DNA of 64,000 nucleotides, from positions 18,322,444 to 18,386,443 of the forward strand of contig CM020502.1 of NCBI GenBank assembly GCA_009823395.1. The letters run 5' to 3'. The notes under the pieces were generated by a model. The model did no database searches. It had not been told where the DNA came from and worked only from the letters and a program-made list of their open reading frames with translations. The position numbers and the translations under genes are program-made. Numbering within the stretch: position 1 is the stretch's first letter; every line of letters begins with the position of its first letter. Below are positions 33,301-44,601 of this stretch, one piece after another. This stretch comes from Thamnaconus septentrionalis (taxonomy: Eukaryota > Chordata > Actinopteri > Tetraodontiformes > Monacanthidae).

Positions 33301-36300
33301 TTGCCTCGACAGACTATTCTAGTTAAAAAAGCAATATATGAGCAAAGCTCGAACCACTGCCAAGAGCGCCCAGTTCCCAAAATAATGTTTTTATTATGGC
33401 TGCTTGATTTTCAAAACTACCTTGCATTTATAATATAGTGGAACACATATTAGAAAGTGCATATAAAAATGAAAAATCCTAATTTTCCTTAGCTGCATGT
33501 TTTGATGTTTCGGGATATTGAGCATAAAAGTTTCATTCTGGATAACTCAGGATAATTCATCATACAAATTTTAAATTCAAAACTGGGTGGTGCTGATGTG
33601 ACAACCACACCTTTATGCAAGTCATTCATTCTAGATGCTCAGTGAACAACTGCCTGCTGTCTGAACTTTAATGTGTGACAGAGTTTCAGTTGCCCAAAGA
33701 GCTGCTAGAACACAACACCAGACCAAGTGGAAGAAGAAAAAGGAGGTGATTGATGTTAAAAAATATATATACTTAAGAACAAACTCTGCTGCATTGAACA
33801 GTCACAATTAGAGACAAAGCCATGAGAGCAAACAACCTGGTCCTCTGACCTTAATTTCTAATTTGTCTGATTTATTAGCGACAATAAATTGGCAAATATT
33901 GTCATGTTTGATCTGCATCTCTACAGAGGTGAGCGTCTTTACAACCCCGGGATTCAGTTTCTTTTTCAAGAAACACAACAAACAATAGATTTGTAAGCTG
34001 CTTTGAAGGATTTATGCCTTTTTTCTCCCCCGACGAGCCCGTCTTTGATCTGAGTCCGGCGGACAGCAGGGCTGCGGGTATTATTTTAAAATTCTTTTTC
34101 AAACTCCCCACGAAACCGTCTCATTGTTTGCTAACAAACCCGACAAGGAATGAATCTAAGTGCACCTGACAATGTTTTTTTTTTTTTTTATTTATTTATT
34201 TATTTTCGAGCCTCTGTTGCAAAACAGAACAACAGCCGGAGCTGAGAGGCAGACGGGATTCGTGCTCCCGCTCTCGCGCCCTTAAAAGAAAAAAAGAAAA
34301 AGAAAAGAAGAACTTTTTGAAGATGACAAAGAATTCTCATGCAGAGGCAGCGCCGGGATCACAGCTGTAAACCTCAACTCTGTTTACGGTTCACTTGATT
34401 GGGAGAAAAATTTGCATGATGGCTTCACCTTCAGGTGCGGCCCGACGGCCCCGTGGATGTCTTCCTTGGCAGGCGAAAAACATAAACAACACAGGTGTTT
34501 TATGAGAGAGCTGCCAAAACGGATTGCTGACGAACGGCTGTGGGTTCCGACCCCGGTTACCTCGACGACGGAGCGAAAAAGGGGCTCTTTGCTTTCATCT
34601 CGATTCCGTGTTGATTTCTGTATTTTTTTCCTCCCCGGTGATCGACGCTGAAGACCTGAGTTAGAGAAGAAGACAGAAATTACCACACACCCCCCAACAA
34701 TGTTGATACCGTTAAACCCGGCATTTCACGCCATCAGTAACAACATATTTAGTCCACCCGAAATGAATACACCTCATAAGATTCACAATATGACACCACA
34801 GCTTGAGAATCCACTTACACATGACATCACCATCATAAAGGGGACCAAGCCGAGCAAAACCAAGCATTTAAATCCCAGTGAAGATGAAGTAACTAAGGCC
34901 ACTGATACTGTCAAAACATACAAATAACATTTGATTCTAAAAGATTCCTCATCAAAGGTTTAAAATATCCACCACAACCACAGTGAGCTTCAACTCTTGT
35001 CCAAACTTGTCCAGTAATCCATTCCATTGTTGTCGATTTGTATGAGAGACCAACGAGACGATAACAAAACAAACTATTGAACTATTAAGTTACGAAACAA
35101 TTGAACTTGTTGGAACAGCTGCTGCGCCAATGCTCCATGTTATTTACGTTTAGAATTGCAAATGATTCAGCAACTGAATCTTCATATTCTCCCTTCAGCC
35201 ATCGTGGGTTAGTCGCGGTTCTCCGAATCTCCGGGTTGGGTTCAGTCTGTCAGGTTCTCAGGGTTTATCCAATCACCGGACGTACGTGTTAATTTCAGTG
35301 TAAAGCCAGCTAGCTGGTCTTGGCCTCGCGTATTCTAGATCTGATTGGCCATCGCAACTAACTGGGGTCCGTTCACTGGCAGTGCACAGGAGCCTGCGAT
35401 GTCAATTCTGAAGGCCTCAGGCAGATTTCATGGAACCTGACAACATAAGCTAGCTGAACTATGATTGGATAAAAACTCGTAGTACACAACGATGGAAGCA
35501 ACGCATTATAACTTTATTGTCATATTTACGGGAAAATGTACTTTTCTAAATATGTTTAGGCCAGCAGAGAAGCTCTAGCTTTCTCCCTGACGACCCACCA
35601 CTGTCGTCAAAGAGTCTGACGGATCTTTGTCGTTCAGCTTTGGCGGCTCAGATGGCGCGATTTCTGGACCAAAAATCCAAATAAGACAAGGCGGTGGCGG
35701 CGGGAGGGAAGCAGAAGTGGGGTGGGGGGGAGACAAATAAATAAAATATGAGACTGAAGGCTCCTCTGATATGAGATGCCAACCTCTGAATTTCAGAGAC
35801 AGAAACACAAACCTCGCTGATAAATAAGCCCATTTCGCAGAGAGATTGCCGTCGCGCCGGTGCAAACATTCCTCACTCTGCTGTGTTTTTTTTTTTTTTT
35901 CTTAAATACACGCTGAATAAAACATCAGCGGCATAATGGCACCTCATGAAGTGTGTGATTTCTCCCTCGATCAGACGATGCGGCCGTGGAGGCGGCGGGG
36001 AAGTGATTTTTGTCGTCTGTCCAATTTGCAGACATTACAGGCGGCGTATTTTATTTTATTTTTCTTCCTAAACTGCTTTCAATTGGCCGCCAATCGGTTG
36101 CCAGCAGCTTTTAAATTCCAGTTGGCGCAACGCTGGTCGCTACGCACGTGTCTCCGTCTGCGCACCCACCTTTTCCAGCCCTCACCGAGGAGGTGGTCGG
36201 TGATCTTGGTGCCTTCATTTGCTGTGTGGGCAACATTACACAGCCATGTCTAAATAAACAGTACGTCTAAGCTTTGAGTGACGTCGTACTTAGTCCTACC

Positions 36301-36612
36301 TAAATTAATACGCCTCAAAATATTATTAATACCATCAGAGTTAAAAAATAAATGGCAATTTTGAGGCATTAGTCAGCAAAGTTTGAAGTCCAGTAGAAGT
36401 TTGTCAAGTGAGCTTAAACAAGTTTGTCCAAAGAACTGCGCATTGCCGCCAATTCATATGACATCAACTATTCATTGACGATAAAAGAAAAACAGATTAT
36501 TTGTATTTGTTTTTGATAAAATGCCACAGCAAAACAGTTGAACAATCATCTGCATTATAAATTGCAGATGATTTGGCAATGTGCCTTCCTACCGTCTTCC
36601 TCCTCCAGTCAT
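33301..36612. other. Unique sequence, no gene seen
   Basis: No exon recognised. T/TTTA tracts occur at 34175-34205 and 35887-35900, and A-rich DNA at 34287-34310. A stretch at about 35290-35500 with repeated GATTGG words may be a decayed repeat, but no partner copy exists here. Confidence 0.55.
34175..34205. repeat. Poly(T) and (TTTA)n compound tract
   Basis: T15 followed by four ATTT units. Confidence 0.9.
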
Positions 36613-37312
36613 TACACTGCATTCCAAATTATTATGCAAATGATATTTTTCTCTGATTTTCCTAAATAGTCAATATAAATGAAGTCATCATAATTTTCAA
36701 GTCATCAACCTTTAGAGTACAATTCGAATGTTAGTGAAAAAACATCCCAATGATAACAGCATTATTTTCAAAAATAAAAACTTAAAATGCCTTAAAATGC
36801 ACTGTTCCAAATTATTATGCACAACAGAGTTTCAAAATATGTTATTGTTGCAAAGAACTGAAAATGGTCATTTGTTAAATTAGAAGCAATAGCTGGTCAT
36901 ATTTACTGAAAATCAAACGCTATTTCAATCAAAACATCTTAACAGGTCAAGGACATTTTAACATAGGACTCCTTATTTGATAGGAGCTTCACAATTCTAC
37001 TGGGGGTTTGAAACTTGTGAGTTTGTGCAGAGGGTCTGCTTGAATTTCTTTGCAGGATGTAAAAATAGACTCCCAGAGTTGCTGTTTGGATGTGAACTGT
37101 CTCCCTGCCCTCATAGATCTTGTTCTTTTTTTTTTTGCTCGAGGATGCTCCAAGGTTCTCAATAGGGTTGAGGTCGGGAGAGAATGGGGGCCACATCATG
37201 AGTTTGTCTTTTTTTTATGCCCATGGCAGCCAGTGATGCAGAGGTATTCCTTGCAGCATGAGATGGTGCATTGTCATGCAGGAAGATGATTTTGTTACGG
37301 AAAGCACAGTTC
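36613..37312 (-). mobile_element. Tc1-like transposon 3' half with IR/DR-type end
   Basis: The element runs on the minus strand. Its terminus begins TACACTGCATTCC at 36613. The 17-base word TTCCAAATTATTATGCA is present at 36622-36638 and exactly again at 36805-36821, 183 bases apart. This matches the outer and inner direct repeats within the long terminal repeat of the Sleeping Beauty group. The transposase C-terminal half follows. The 5' half and the other end are missing; the element stops at about 37312, where LINE-related sequence begins. Confidence 0.85.
36925..37312 (-). pseudogene. Tc1-like transposase C-terminal remnant
   Basis: On the minus strand the frames read FLHDNAPSHAARNTSASLAA and then, in another frame, MMWPPFSPDLNPIENL. 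DNAPSH carries the second catalytic Asp of a DDE transposase and PIEN carries the Glu. The product would cut and join DNA at the element ends. Frameshifts lie at A-runs near 37205-37215 and 37124-37136, so no intact protein can be made. The N-terminal DNA-binding half and first catalytic Asp are absent. Confidence 0.9.
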
Positions 37313-37333
37313 TACTTTTCACACCACGGAAGA

Positions 37334-37522
37334 AAGTGGTCCGAGGCCATGGTTCTCGACCGGAAAAAGGTGGTTTGTCCTCTCCGGGTCGGTGGGGAGA
37401 TCCTGCCTCAGGTGGAGGAGTTCAAGTACCTCGGGGTCTTGTTCACGAGTGAGGGGAGGATGGAGCGTGAGATCGACAGGCGGATCGGTGCAGCGTCTGC
37501 AGTGATGCGGTCGCTGTACCGG
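37334..37522 (+). pseudogene. Non-LTR retrotransposon reverse transcriptase fragment
   Basis: The frame reads KWSEAMVLDRKKVV ... EEFKYLGVLFTSEG ... EREIDRRIGAASAVMRSLYR, the segment just after the reverse transcriptase core in a widespread fish LINE, near its C-terminal 'thumb' region. Only about 63 residues remain, without the polymerase active site or endonuclease. Both ends are abrupt. The exact clade (RTE, Rex or L2-like) cannot be fixed from this piece. Confidence 0.88.
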
Positions 37523-37610
37523 CTTTATTAATGTGCTTTGTTTTTGTTGACAATTATGTCAAGAATGACACCGTGGTGCTCCAACGATAGCACATTCATT
37601 CGCATTCAAC

Positions 37611-37639
<29 letters not shown>
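37611..37639. repeat. (CA)n microsatellite
   Basis: About fourteen CA units. Confidence 0.95.
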
Positions 37640-37641
<2 letters not shown>

Positions 37642-37834
37642 ATGCATTGCTTTTACCTATTCAGTATTTCTATGCCAAACATATATCCACCATCTTACAC
37701 CATAACTGATATATGATGCTTTCAATAATTTAGTGCAGTTTCCTCCCCGACCTCATGGAGATGCAGTGGAGTTTTATGCCCTTAAATTGAATTCAGGATT
37801 TAAGATAACAGAATGGAAACGTGGCACTGCCACA

Positions 37835-37865
37835 ATTTATTTATTCAATTATTTATTTATTTATT
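37835..37865. repeat. (ATTT)n tract
   Basis: Interrupted ATTT units. Confidence 0.85.
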
Positions 37866-38619
37866 GGGAATGATTGTCCCGGCCTCCTCTACAAGGCTTT
37901 TGATTAGATTTCCCGGAATGGAAGTGTTTTTACATTTTCACTCCGGGGGAGCATCCTGGAGGGAAATCTAGGCAGAGATTTCAGCTCTCTGAGCAATTCT
38001 GCTTACGCACAGAAGAACAAGGCCCACCATACAGTTTATATATTTTTTTGGAATAGTATACAAAACATTGGTATGAAACGATTTTCTCTTCTCTTGGAGT
38101 AAAAACCTGTCCAGCTGAATGGTTGGAGAGACTGAAGTGAACCTGTTTTACCTTTTGATTGCTGCCATTTTCCTCTTTGTTTGCTTCCCATACACACTGA
38201 AAAGAACAGCAGTCAACGACACAAATTCATCAAAAACACAAACAACAAAAAAATCAGTACTTTGTGGTGGCTTGAAATCTGGCCAGTGCTTTTGGCTGGC
38301 ATTTATTTGGGATGCACATTTACAGCTTAATTTTAGACATGCAGCTGATATATTAATGCAAACAAACACACTACTGTTTCAGTTTCATGGGGACACTGTC
38401 AAACGACCCTCCACGCGGCGCAGACAAACAGTGATCAGAGCAGTAGACTGACTGCTGCCCAGATCTCTGCAGGAATTTGACATCCCGCCAGTTAATTTTA
38501 CCTTTGTTGCAACATTCATGAATTCAGCGCCAAATTTTTGGAAAAGACCACTTTAGCAGACCCCGGCACCGCAACTATCGCAGCTTTGAGATGAAAAACA
38601 CAATGAAAATCACACAGTT

Positions 38620-38830
38620 TTACCTTGGCGCGTTATCTTATTAATTGCCAAATGCAGTCAATCCATCTTCCCCTTCAAACGACGGCGCACAATTCACTGT
38701 TTGAACCAAAGAATTCATTTCCAGCGCGGCACGTATCGTCGGGCGCTGTTAATTTGTTCCGTGAGACGTTAATTAAACCGCAGCTCCACGCCGAAGACCA
38801 TATCTGTAATTACAATCTGAAAACGTCGGG
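38620..38830. promoter_or_regulatory. Candidate homeodomain-rich enhancer
   Basis: TTATTAATTG lies at 38638-38647, TTAATTAA at 38769-38776 and the palindrome TGTAATTACA at 38805-38814. All contain TAAT/ATTA cores bound by homeodomain proteins. The block is otherwise of average GC and repeat-free, so the AT cores are not explained by base composition. Confidence 0.35.
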
Positions 38831-39438
38831 CCCGTTTTGAACTGAACCTTCTTTTCAAGACGACGCGGCGAGTTTCATGTTGTCCGCTCATTTTTCTCCG
38901 GAAGGTTATTGTTACTCGTAGGCTGTCAGATGGCGGGAAGGTTTTCTTCTTTTTTTTTCCCCAAACAGGGAAGAAAACTTTTTCTTTTTTTTCCACAATG
39001 GGGATTGTGTCAGGGAGGGCTTCAAAACGCTCTGTGACGTTTTCCTCTAATCCTCTTACAAAAGTTGAGCCTCAATCTGTTTGTTTTAGCGGCTGACTTG
39101 CGACGTCTGACGGGGCTCCTGACGAAACGGCGCTAAATACCACCGTCCCGCTGAATGTCACGGCTGCAGACGACGTTCGGCTCGCTCGCGACGTGCTCCA
39201 CCGCTGAACGTCGGCTGCTCTCGCCGATAAAAAAAAAAAAGACTTACAGCTGCCTCGTGTTATTGCAAGCACGTGGTCAATCGCAGGCAACGAGGCACGT
39301 GAAATATGGCAGGAATTTGGAATAAATTGTTTTATCAGAGTGGGTGAGTTTCTTTGTGAAAAACAGAAAAATAAGTGTGTTTTTTTTTAAGCCAGGGAAG
39401 CTTTATGCAGGAGCTGCTGGACGAGGTTCCATGTTATC

Positions 39439-39731
39439 GCCACTTTATTGGTCACAGTGTTCAGTTTCTTGTTTACACATATGGCTGATCAGCCAATCAC
39501 ATTGCACACACAAACGTTTGCATTTTAGGCATGCAGATGCGGTGCGGACGACTTCTTGACGTTCAAAGCAAGCATCAGAATGCGGAACAAAAAAAAAGGA
39601 CTCGAGTGACTTTGAACATGGCCTGGTTGTTGGTGTTGGTTGTAACAATATCCTCAAACAACCATTGATTACAACCAAGGTCTGCAGAGTAGCAACACCT
39701 TCAACCTTGACGCAGTACACTTGAACATTCA
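39439..39731 (+). mobile_element. Tc1-like transposon, internally deleted copy C
   Basis: It begins with the terminal sequence GCCACTTTATTGGTCAC and continues with GGCTGATCAGCCAATCACAT, GCATGCAGATGCGG and GACTTTGAACATGGCCTGGT, which is the reverse orientation of copies A and B. The order is terminus, then transposase N-terminal coding remnant. Most of the coding region is gone. Confidence 0.75.
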
Positions 39732-39790
39732 CTGGCCCTTTTTAGTAGGTGCACAGTACGAGCAAGGTGTACCTAATAAAGTTGGCAGTA
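39726..39790. mobile_element. Near-empty Tc1-like element: two inverted termini only
   Basis: The left arm GGCCCTTTTTAGTAGGTGCAC at about 39734-39754 is the inverted partner of AGGTGTACCTAATAAAGTTGG at 39765-39785, with about ten bases between. Both match the terminal repeat of the same Tc1-like family. This is either a copy reduced to its two ends or a fold-back duplication of the right end of copy C. Confidence 0.65.
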
Positions 39791-39997
39791 ACTAACTTTA
39801 CTTTACTTTAACTAATCAAAGCTGGCAAGTCAACTAAAATATTCCTCCACATTTTTCTGTGACAGCATTAAGCAAAGCCGCGCCCCTTCCTGCTTCTAAT
39901 TAGCCACAAGTCCTCCTTGCCTCTTTGCCTAAGCCATAACCCTGCTATGAAAAATAAAATGTGCAACATTAATGTCTCTACAAGTTGATAAAATAGC

Positions 39998-40225
39998 CGT
40001 TAATCTGCCAACCACATGGCAGCAACTCAATGCATTCAGGCATGTAGGCGAAGTCAAGACGACTTGCTGGAGTTCAAAGCAGCAGAAGTGGGAAGAAAGG
40101 GGACCGGGTGACTTTGAACGCAGTGAACACAGTTGTCGGTGCCAGACGGCACCGGTGCAGGTCTGAGAATTTCACAAGCTGCTGCTGATCTACTGGGATT
40201 TTCACACGAAACAACCTCTACTGCA
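39998..40225 (+). mobile_element. Tc1-like transposon fragment, copy D
   Basis: CACATGGCAGCAACTCAATG, GACTTTGAACGCAGTGAACA and TGATCTACTGGGATTTTCAC match the transposase N-terminal region of the same family, in the same direction as copy C and better preserved. In translation, DFERS and LIYWDFH-type fragments of the helix-turn-helix region appear across frames. No termini are present. Confidence 0.75.
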
Positions 40226-40522
40226 TCTTCCAAGATGCTTGGATGAAATGACGTGAGCAGTGCGGAGAAGTTTTTCATTTTTAACATCATCACAGGAGGA
40301 GGTGGAATCCTTCCATGTAACTCCAGCACAGTTGCGATTAAGTAATTTAGATGGGCAATATACATACTTTTTTTTGGTGGGCGGAGGGGTTGGGGGTGGA
40401 CTATACCTTTAATTATACTTAAACATGCATTTGAGATGTCATCATTTCTAGAACTGAGTGCATTAAGCACTCAGCACAGGAATTGCCGGGAGTCAGCAAT
40501 ATTGAATGAAAAGGATTATGTC

Positions 40523-40525
<3 letters not shown>

Positions 40526-40567
<42 letters not shown>

Positions 40568-40570
40568 GTG
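40526..40570. repeat. (GT)n microsatellite
   Basis: About twenty-one GT units with a TGCG interruption. Confidence 0.95.
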
Positions 40571-41503
40571 AGGCTGAAGGTTGCATTGTGGTGTTGCTTT
40601 CAAGCTAATTTCAGTTTATTCAGAGCGCGACTGTTCTTTTTATAGGCTGCTGTTTTGAATTCACGTTGCATAACTTGTTATTTTCTCTCAGTGAAAAGCA
40701 GCCCAGAGCTCTCCCGTCAGCTATGGCTATGCATGTGTCGCCAGCGCCTCTGTAGGAGCCGTTATGCAACGGAGCAATGATCAGGAACCACAGGACCACC
40801 AAAATGAATTTATTTTATCTGGATGTGGCCACATCAGGGCCCTTTTAATGCAGACAGCAGCTATATGAAATTGGGGACTTGGGTCATCAGTATTTTGTTG
40901 CATACCAATGAGATGAAGTACACACAAAGTAGGGCAACGCCTGACTCATAATGGAACACACCCGAAGATAATCGATTCACCACTTCCAGTCCTTCAATCC
41001 TAAAACGAGGGAGAAGCACATGACGGACAGATTCCGCGCGACTGTGACTCCCTCTCATTTGTTTTTTCCAACTACTGGAGTTGGCACTCTGCGATGTTTA
41101 CCCCCTCCAAAAAAAGTGATTAAACGCGTTTGCCAATTTGATTCAACTTCCCGCGCCACCCACCATCCGGTGACGGGAAGCAAACGGCTACAAACACTAG
41201 GGAGAATATCCAACATACAGCCCAAATTAAGTAGCTTATCCAATAAAGTTACAGTTCTCCCGAAGGACGCACGGAGATGGTATTTTTTTAAAACTTTTTT
41301 CAAGACCGTTTTTTTTTAAAGATCGGTAATGAAGGAGCAAATCTCGACGCGCTCTCTTCAGGCAGGACTCGGAGTAATGGGCCCTCCAGTCGACACTGTT
41401 TATCTTCCTGGACACTTGATGGGACTCCAATGTGTCATTATGCTAACAAGGTATAGCGCTGCTGCCTCCGTGTGTGTGCAAGCGCGCACTTGTGTGCCGC
41501 CGT

Positions 41504-41558
41504 GTGCGTGTGTGTGTGTGGGAGATGAAGAGCGAGCGAGAGAGAGAGAGAGAGAGAG
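41504..41558. repeat. (GT)n and (GA)n compound repeat
   Basis: GT units at about 41504-41520, then GAGCGAGCGAGAGAGA to 41558. Confidence 0.9.
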
Positions 41559-42702
41559 CACCAGCATCTGTGCGTGCGTGATCTGCAAACGCATGACTTC
41601 GATGAAAAACACAGTGCTAAGGATTAGCTGGCATGTAAAATCACACACGCGGTTGCACAACAAGCTGCTTACTCACTGCGGTGCATTTTCTGCCATTTGA
41701 CCCCGTCACAACTTCCTGCTCAGACTTTCAACTTAGACAGCCATTCATCAGCTTTTTGACCCCCCTGACACTCCATCCGTAAGAGGAGAGCACCCGCTGC
41801 TAAGCTGCTACTACCGGGACTACCTGCTGCTTAAGAGATAATAGAGATTCCGGAGCTGTTTTTGTCTGACTGGGAGGCATTTTCATATTAAGATAAGGAA
41901 CAACAAAAAAAAGGAACTAAAGGCTTTTCTCGGCAGGAAACATGCTTTTGCTTTGCTCCCAACTGGTTTTTGGCAAGAGTTTGCTTGAGACATGGTGTAG
42001 CTAGCAGCTAGGTTGGCCACCTGTCTGGTTTTGAAACATCATGTCCATCTACCTGCGCATATTTAAATCAGACACTGATTTGTCCTCCTTTTGCAGTTGT
42101 GTCTATTCTATAATTTTTGTATTGGTGTGTGATACATACAAATGAGCCCTGAATCCAAAAAAGAAGCAGCTAACAGTCAGCTTCATCTAATTCCACCGAA
42201 TCAATATGTCAATGAGCTGGTATTGACTCCTTTCAACGGGCTCCTTTCCAGATGGATGCCTGAGGTAAATCCAAGAGATTTAGAAAATCCAAAAGATTCA
42301 GACTCGACCAGGAATCTGGAATGCCATGTGCATTAGTGACAGGAAGCATGAGTCTTCTTTCCTGATTTGAGTTCAAATGAGTCACTCAAAGAGCAGAGTT
42401 TTACATAATTCGAGTCAATGGGTCCATCACTCCGAGTGTGCACGCACAAGTTCATTTTGTAAGTGTGGCTGGGCTGAGTGGCTGTGAGCCACTGAGTGAT
42501 TTGTCCATTCGCAGCTCAGCCTCACTGGAGGCGAGGGAAAAGAGGAGCTGAGTTAGAAACAAAGACACCAGAGCTGTTGCTTATTTTCAAAGAACTTAAT
42601 AACCATAAACTTGATTCATGTGTACAAATGCAGCTCGAATAGCAGTCGTACAGTAGTGACATGCCGTCTGGTTTCTTTGCAGTTAGCTAGCGGTAAATAT
42701 AA

Positions 42703-43246
42703 CTCATGGATGTTATAAGAACCGGATGCTGGACTGGCAATATGGTAATTTTCCCCCAGTGGCCACTCAAGGTACTGCAGCAATAAAATCCCATGTACCC
42801 ACAAAGCATTTTTCCCATAGACCACAATACAAAAATAAACACCTTTTAAAAGGCCGGCAGGACGACTGTGACCTGAAACACGATTCATAGCAAATCTTTC
42901 TATTGTAGATTTTTCAGTTACGTTCTTTTAGTCATTTAAAAAAATGATAAAGGCCAGAAAATCGCCAGAAAAGATTTTACTCCCAGCGTGACGTCATGGC
43001 GTCCTGTGTGCTGCTGTGTCTCAGCTCGTTCTGATTGGCTGCGTCCTGACGTGTCTGTGAGTGACGTTCTCCAGGATCGTTCTGATTGGCCAAATAGATC
43101 ATGTGAGTTACAGAGGCATGATGGGAAGTGAGACTACTGAACATGCTCTATGGACCCATTATTGCGGAAGTCAAAACATTTTTTGGCGTATGCGCTAGGT
43201 TAGCAACAACATTGAAATTAATGTGCCGCCATCTTGGACTCTGGGG
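42703..43246 (-). mobile_element. CRE/CCAAT-bearing interspersed repeat, copy 2
   Basis: The reverse complement of this stretch aligns with 4685-5195 over nearly its whole length. It keeps the CRE palindrome TGACGTCA at 42989-42996 and the reverse CCAAT box at 43034-43038, and has an additional reverse CCAAT (ATTGG at 43085-43089) inside ~35 bases absent from copy 1. It has no open frame of note. Confidence 0.75.
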
Positions 43247-44063
43247 GTTTGAGACAACCAGTGATTCAGTGAGTTTGCCGAATCACAATTCAGTAATATG
43301 ACTCTCGAGTCCGAATCCATCCTTGCCTCTTTCCAAAATGTGATATTGTCATTATCATTACGCTTTTTGCTGTTCTCAATACAAGCAAAACAAATTCTTC
43401 TGACTGCAATTTTTTCCACGACCACAGCAGAGGTCTGAGGACAGAGCCAAGGATTCACTCTGAAGCCACCTGAGGCACCGTGTGCATGTCAACCGTGATT
43501 CGAAGCTGTGTGAGTGAAAATTGACTTTGCATGCAAATGCCTTTCTGCACATACGACAGCAGCGGCAAAAGCATTTGCGCTGTGGATTGATAGAGGCGGG
43601 CGCCGCACTATTTTACATTCCGCAGGGTCTGTGTGCTGGAGTGTATCCACCTGTTACAGATCAGGCATCTACAGGACGCTGAGAGCGATGACAAGGAAAA
43701 CAACCACACACACACACACACACACACACACGAGCGCAACACAGCTCTTTAAGTGCATTTACTTGAGGGCAAAGAAACATAGGGCGTGCAAACATGCAAG
43801 CGTTACCGACACACAGGAAGTGAGCGATCATCCTCTCAGCTCGCCGTCTCTGTCATCTAATGCACAGAGAGCAGGAGCAAGGGTCAGAGACGCTCGCAGC
43901 CGAAACACCACTGTGACAAACTAGCCACCCTCCAAGTTTCTTTGCTCCACCTTTGTGGTTCAATACGTGGGACTCTCCAACCATTTCTCTCAAGACTAAA
44001 GAAGCCTTGGGGATAAGAAGCGAAATTGATACCAAAAATCAGTCCAGTTGCCTTGACTTGGGG
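43247..44063. other. Unique sequence with CA repeat, no gene seen
   Basis: No exon recognised. A (CA)n array is at 43705-43731. Confidence 0.6.
43705..43731. repeat. (CA)n microsatellite
   Basis: Thirteen CA units. Confidence 0.95.
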
Positions 44064-44601
44064 CCAATTCCAATTCCTCCCTTAACCCTCAATCTCAACC
44101 CTCGCCCTTAACCCTCAATCTTTGGCCCTCAATCTTGGCCCTCAAAAATAAGTGTAAGGGCTATCTTGTGACTTAGAAATGGGACACCCCTTAAGTGCAG
44201 TTACGTCTTCAGACTGTGGGGGGCGGCCTTAAGCCAAAGCTACGTCCAGTCTGTCAAGAAGACGACGACGACGAAGAAGAAGGAGAGGAAGAAGAAGAAG
44301 AAGAAGACGACGAAAAAGAAGTCGTCCTCCGTCGCTACACAACGAGGTGTACAAGCAACGTGAAGCTGGGACCGCCGGTCCGGCTGACAAACATCGTAAA
44401 AAAAAAATGTTATGCAACAACGATGTCAATAATCCATAAAAAAGTCTTAAACTAAGACAATAAAATGGTTTCGTAATATTTATATCTTTATTAACTAACT
44501 TGACTTGACCTTCTGAGAATCGGGACAGCACTTGCACTTCGCGGGAGGGCACATTTTTGAGATTGAGGGTTGAGGTTGAGGGTTAAGGGGAATTGGAATT
44601 C
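44064..44601. mobile_element. Miniature DNA transposon with TTAACCC-rich inverted ends
   Basis: The left end CCAATTCCAATTCCTCCCTT followed by AACCCTCAATCTCAACCCTC matches the reverse complement of the right end (GAGATTGAGGGTTGAGGTTG to AGGGTTAAGGGGAATTGGAATT), giving inverted repeats of about 40 bases. Within the left arm the words CCCTTAACCCTCAATCT and GGCCCTCAATCTT repeat. The ~540-base interior has no transposase. A GAC/GAA-rich tract at 44262-44310 reads as a run of Asp and Glu on the plus strand. The superfamily and target duplication are not resolved. Confidence 0.75.

Larger units (their letters stand above)
37523..39438. other. Unique sequence, no gene seen
   Basis: No exon recognised. 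The interval holds a CA microsatellite, an ATTT tract and the homeodomain-rich block at 38620-38830. An A12 tract lies at 39229-39240. Confidence 0.6.
40226..42702. other. Unique sequence with microsatellites, no gene seen
   Basis: No exon recognised. A 64-codon plus-strand frame at 42142-42336 has unremarkable composition and no recognised domain. GT and GA tracts are listed separately. Confidence 0.55.

Noticed and set aside
35290..35500. Region with several GATTGG words as a promoter or repeat.
   Set aside because: No partner copy, termini or exon was found, so neither interpretation could be supported.
44070..44140. TTAACCC words as an interstitial telomere array.
   Set aside because: The words are not in tandem TTAGGG register, and they are mirrored at the other end as part of a transposon's inverted repeats.
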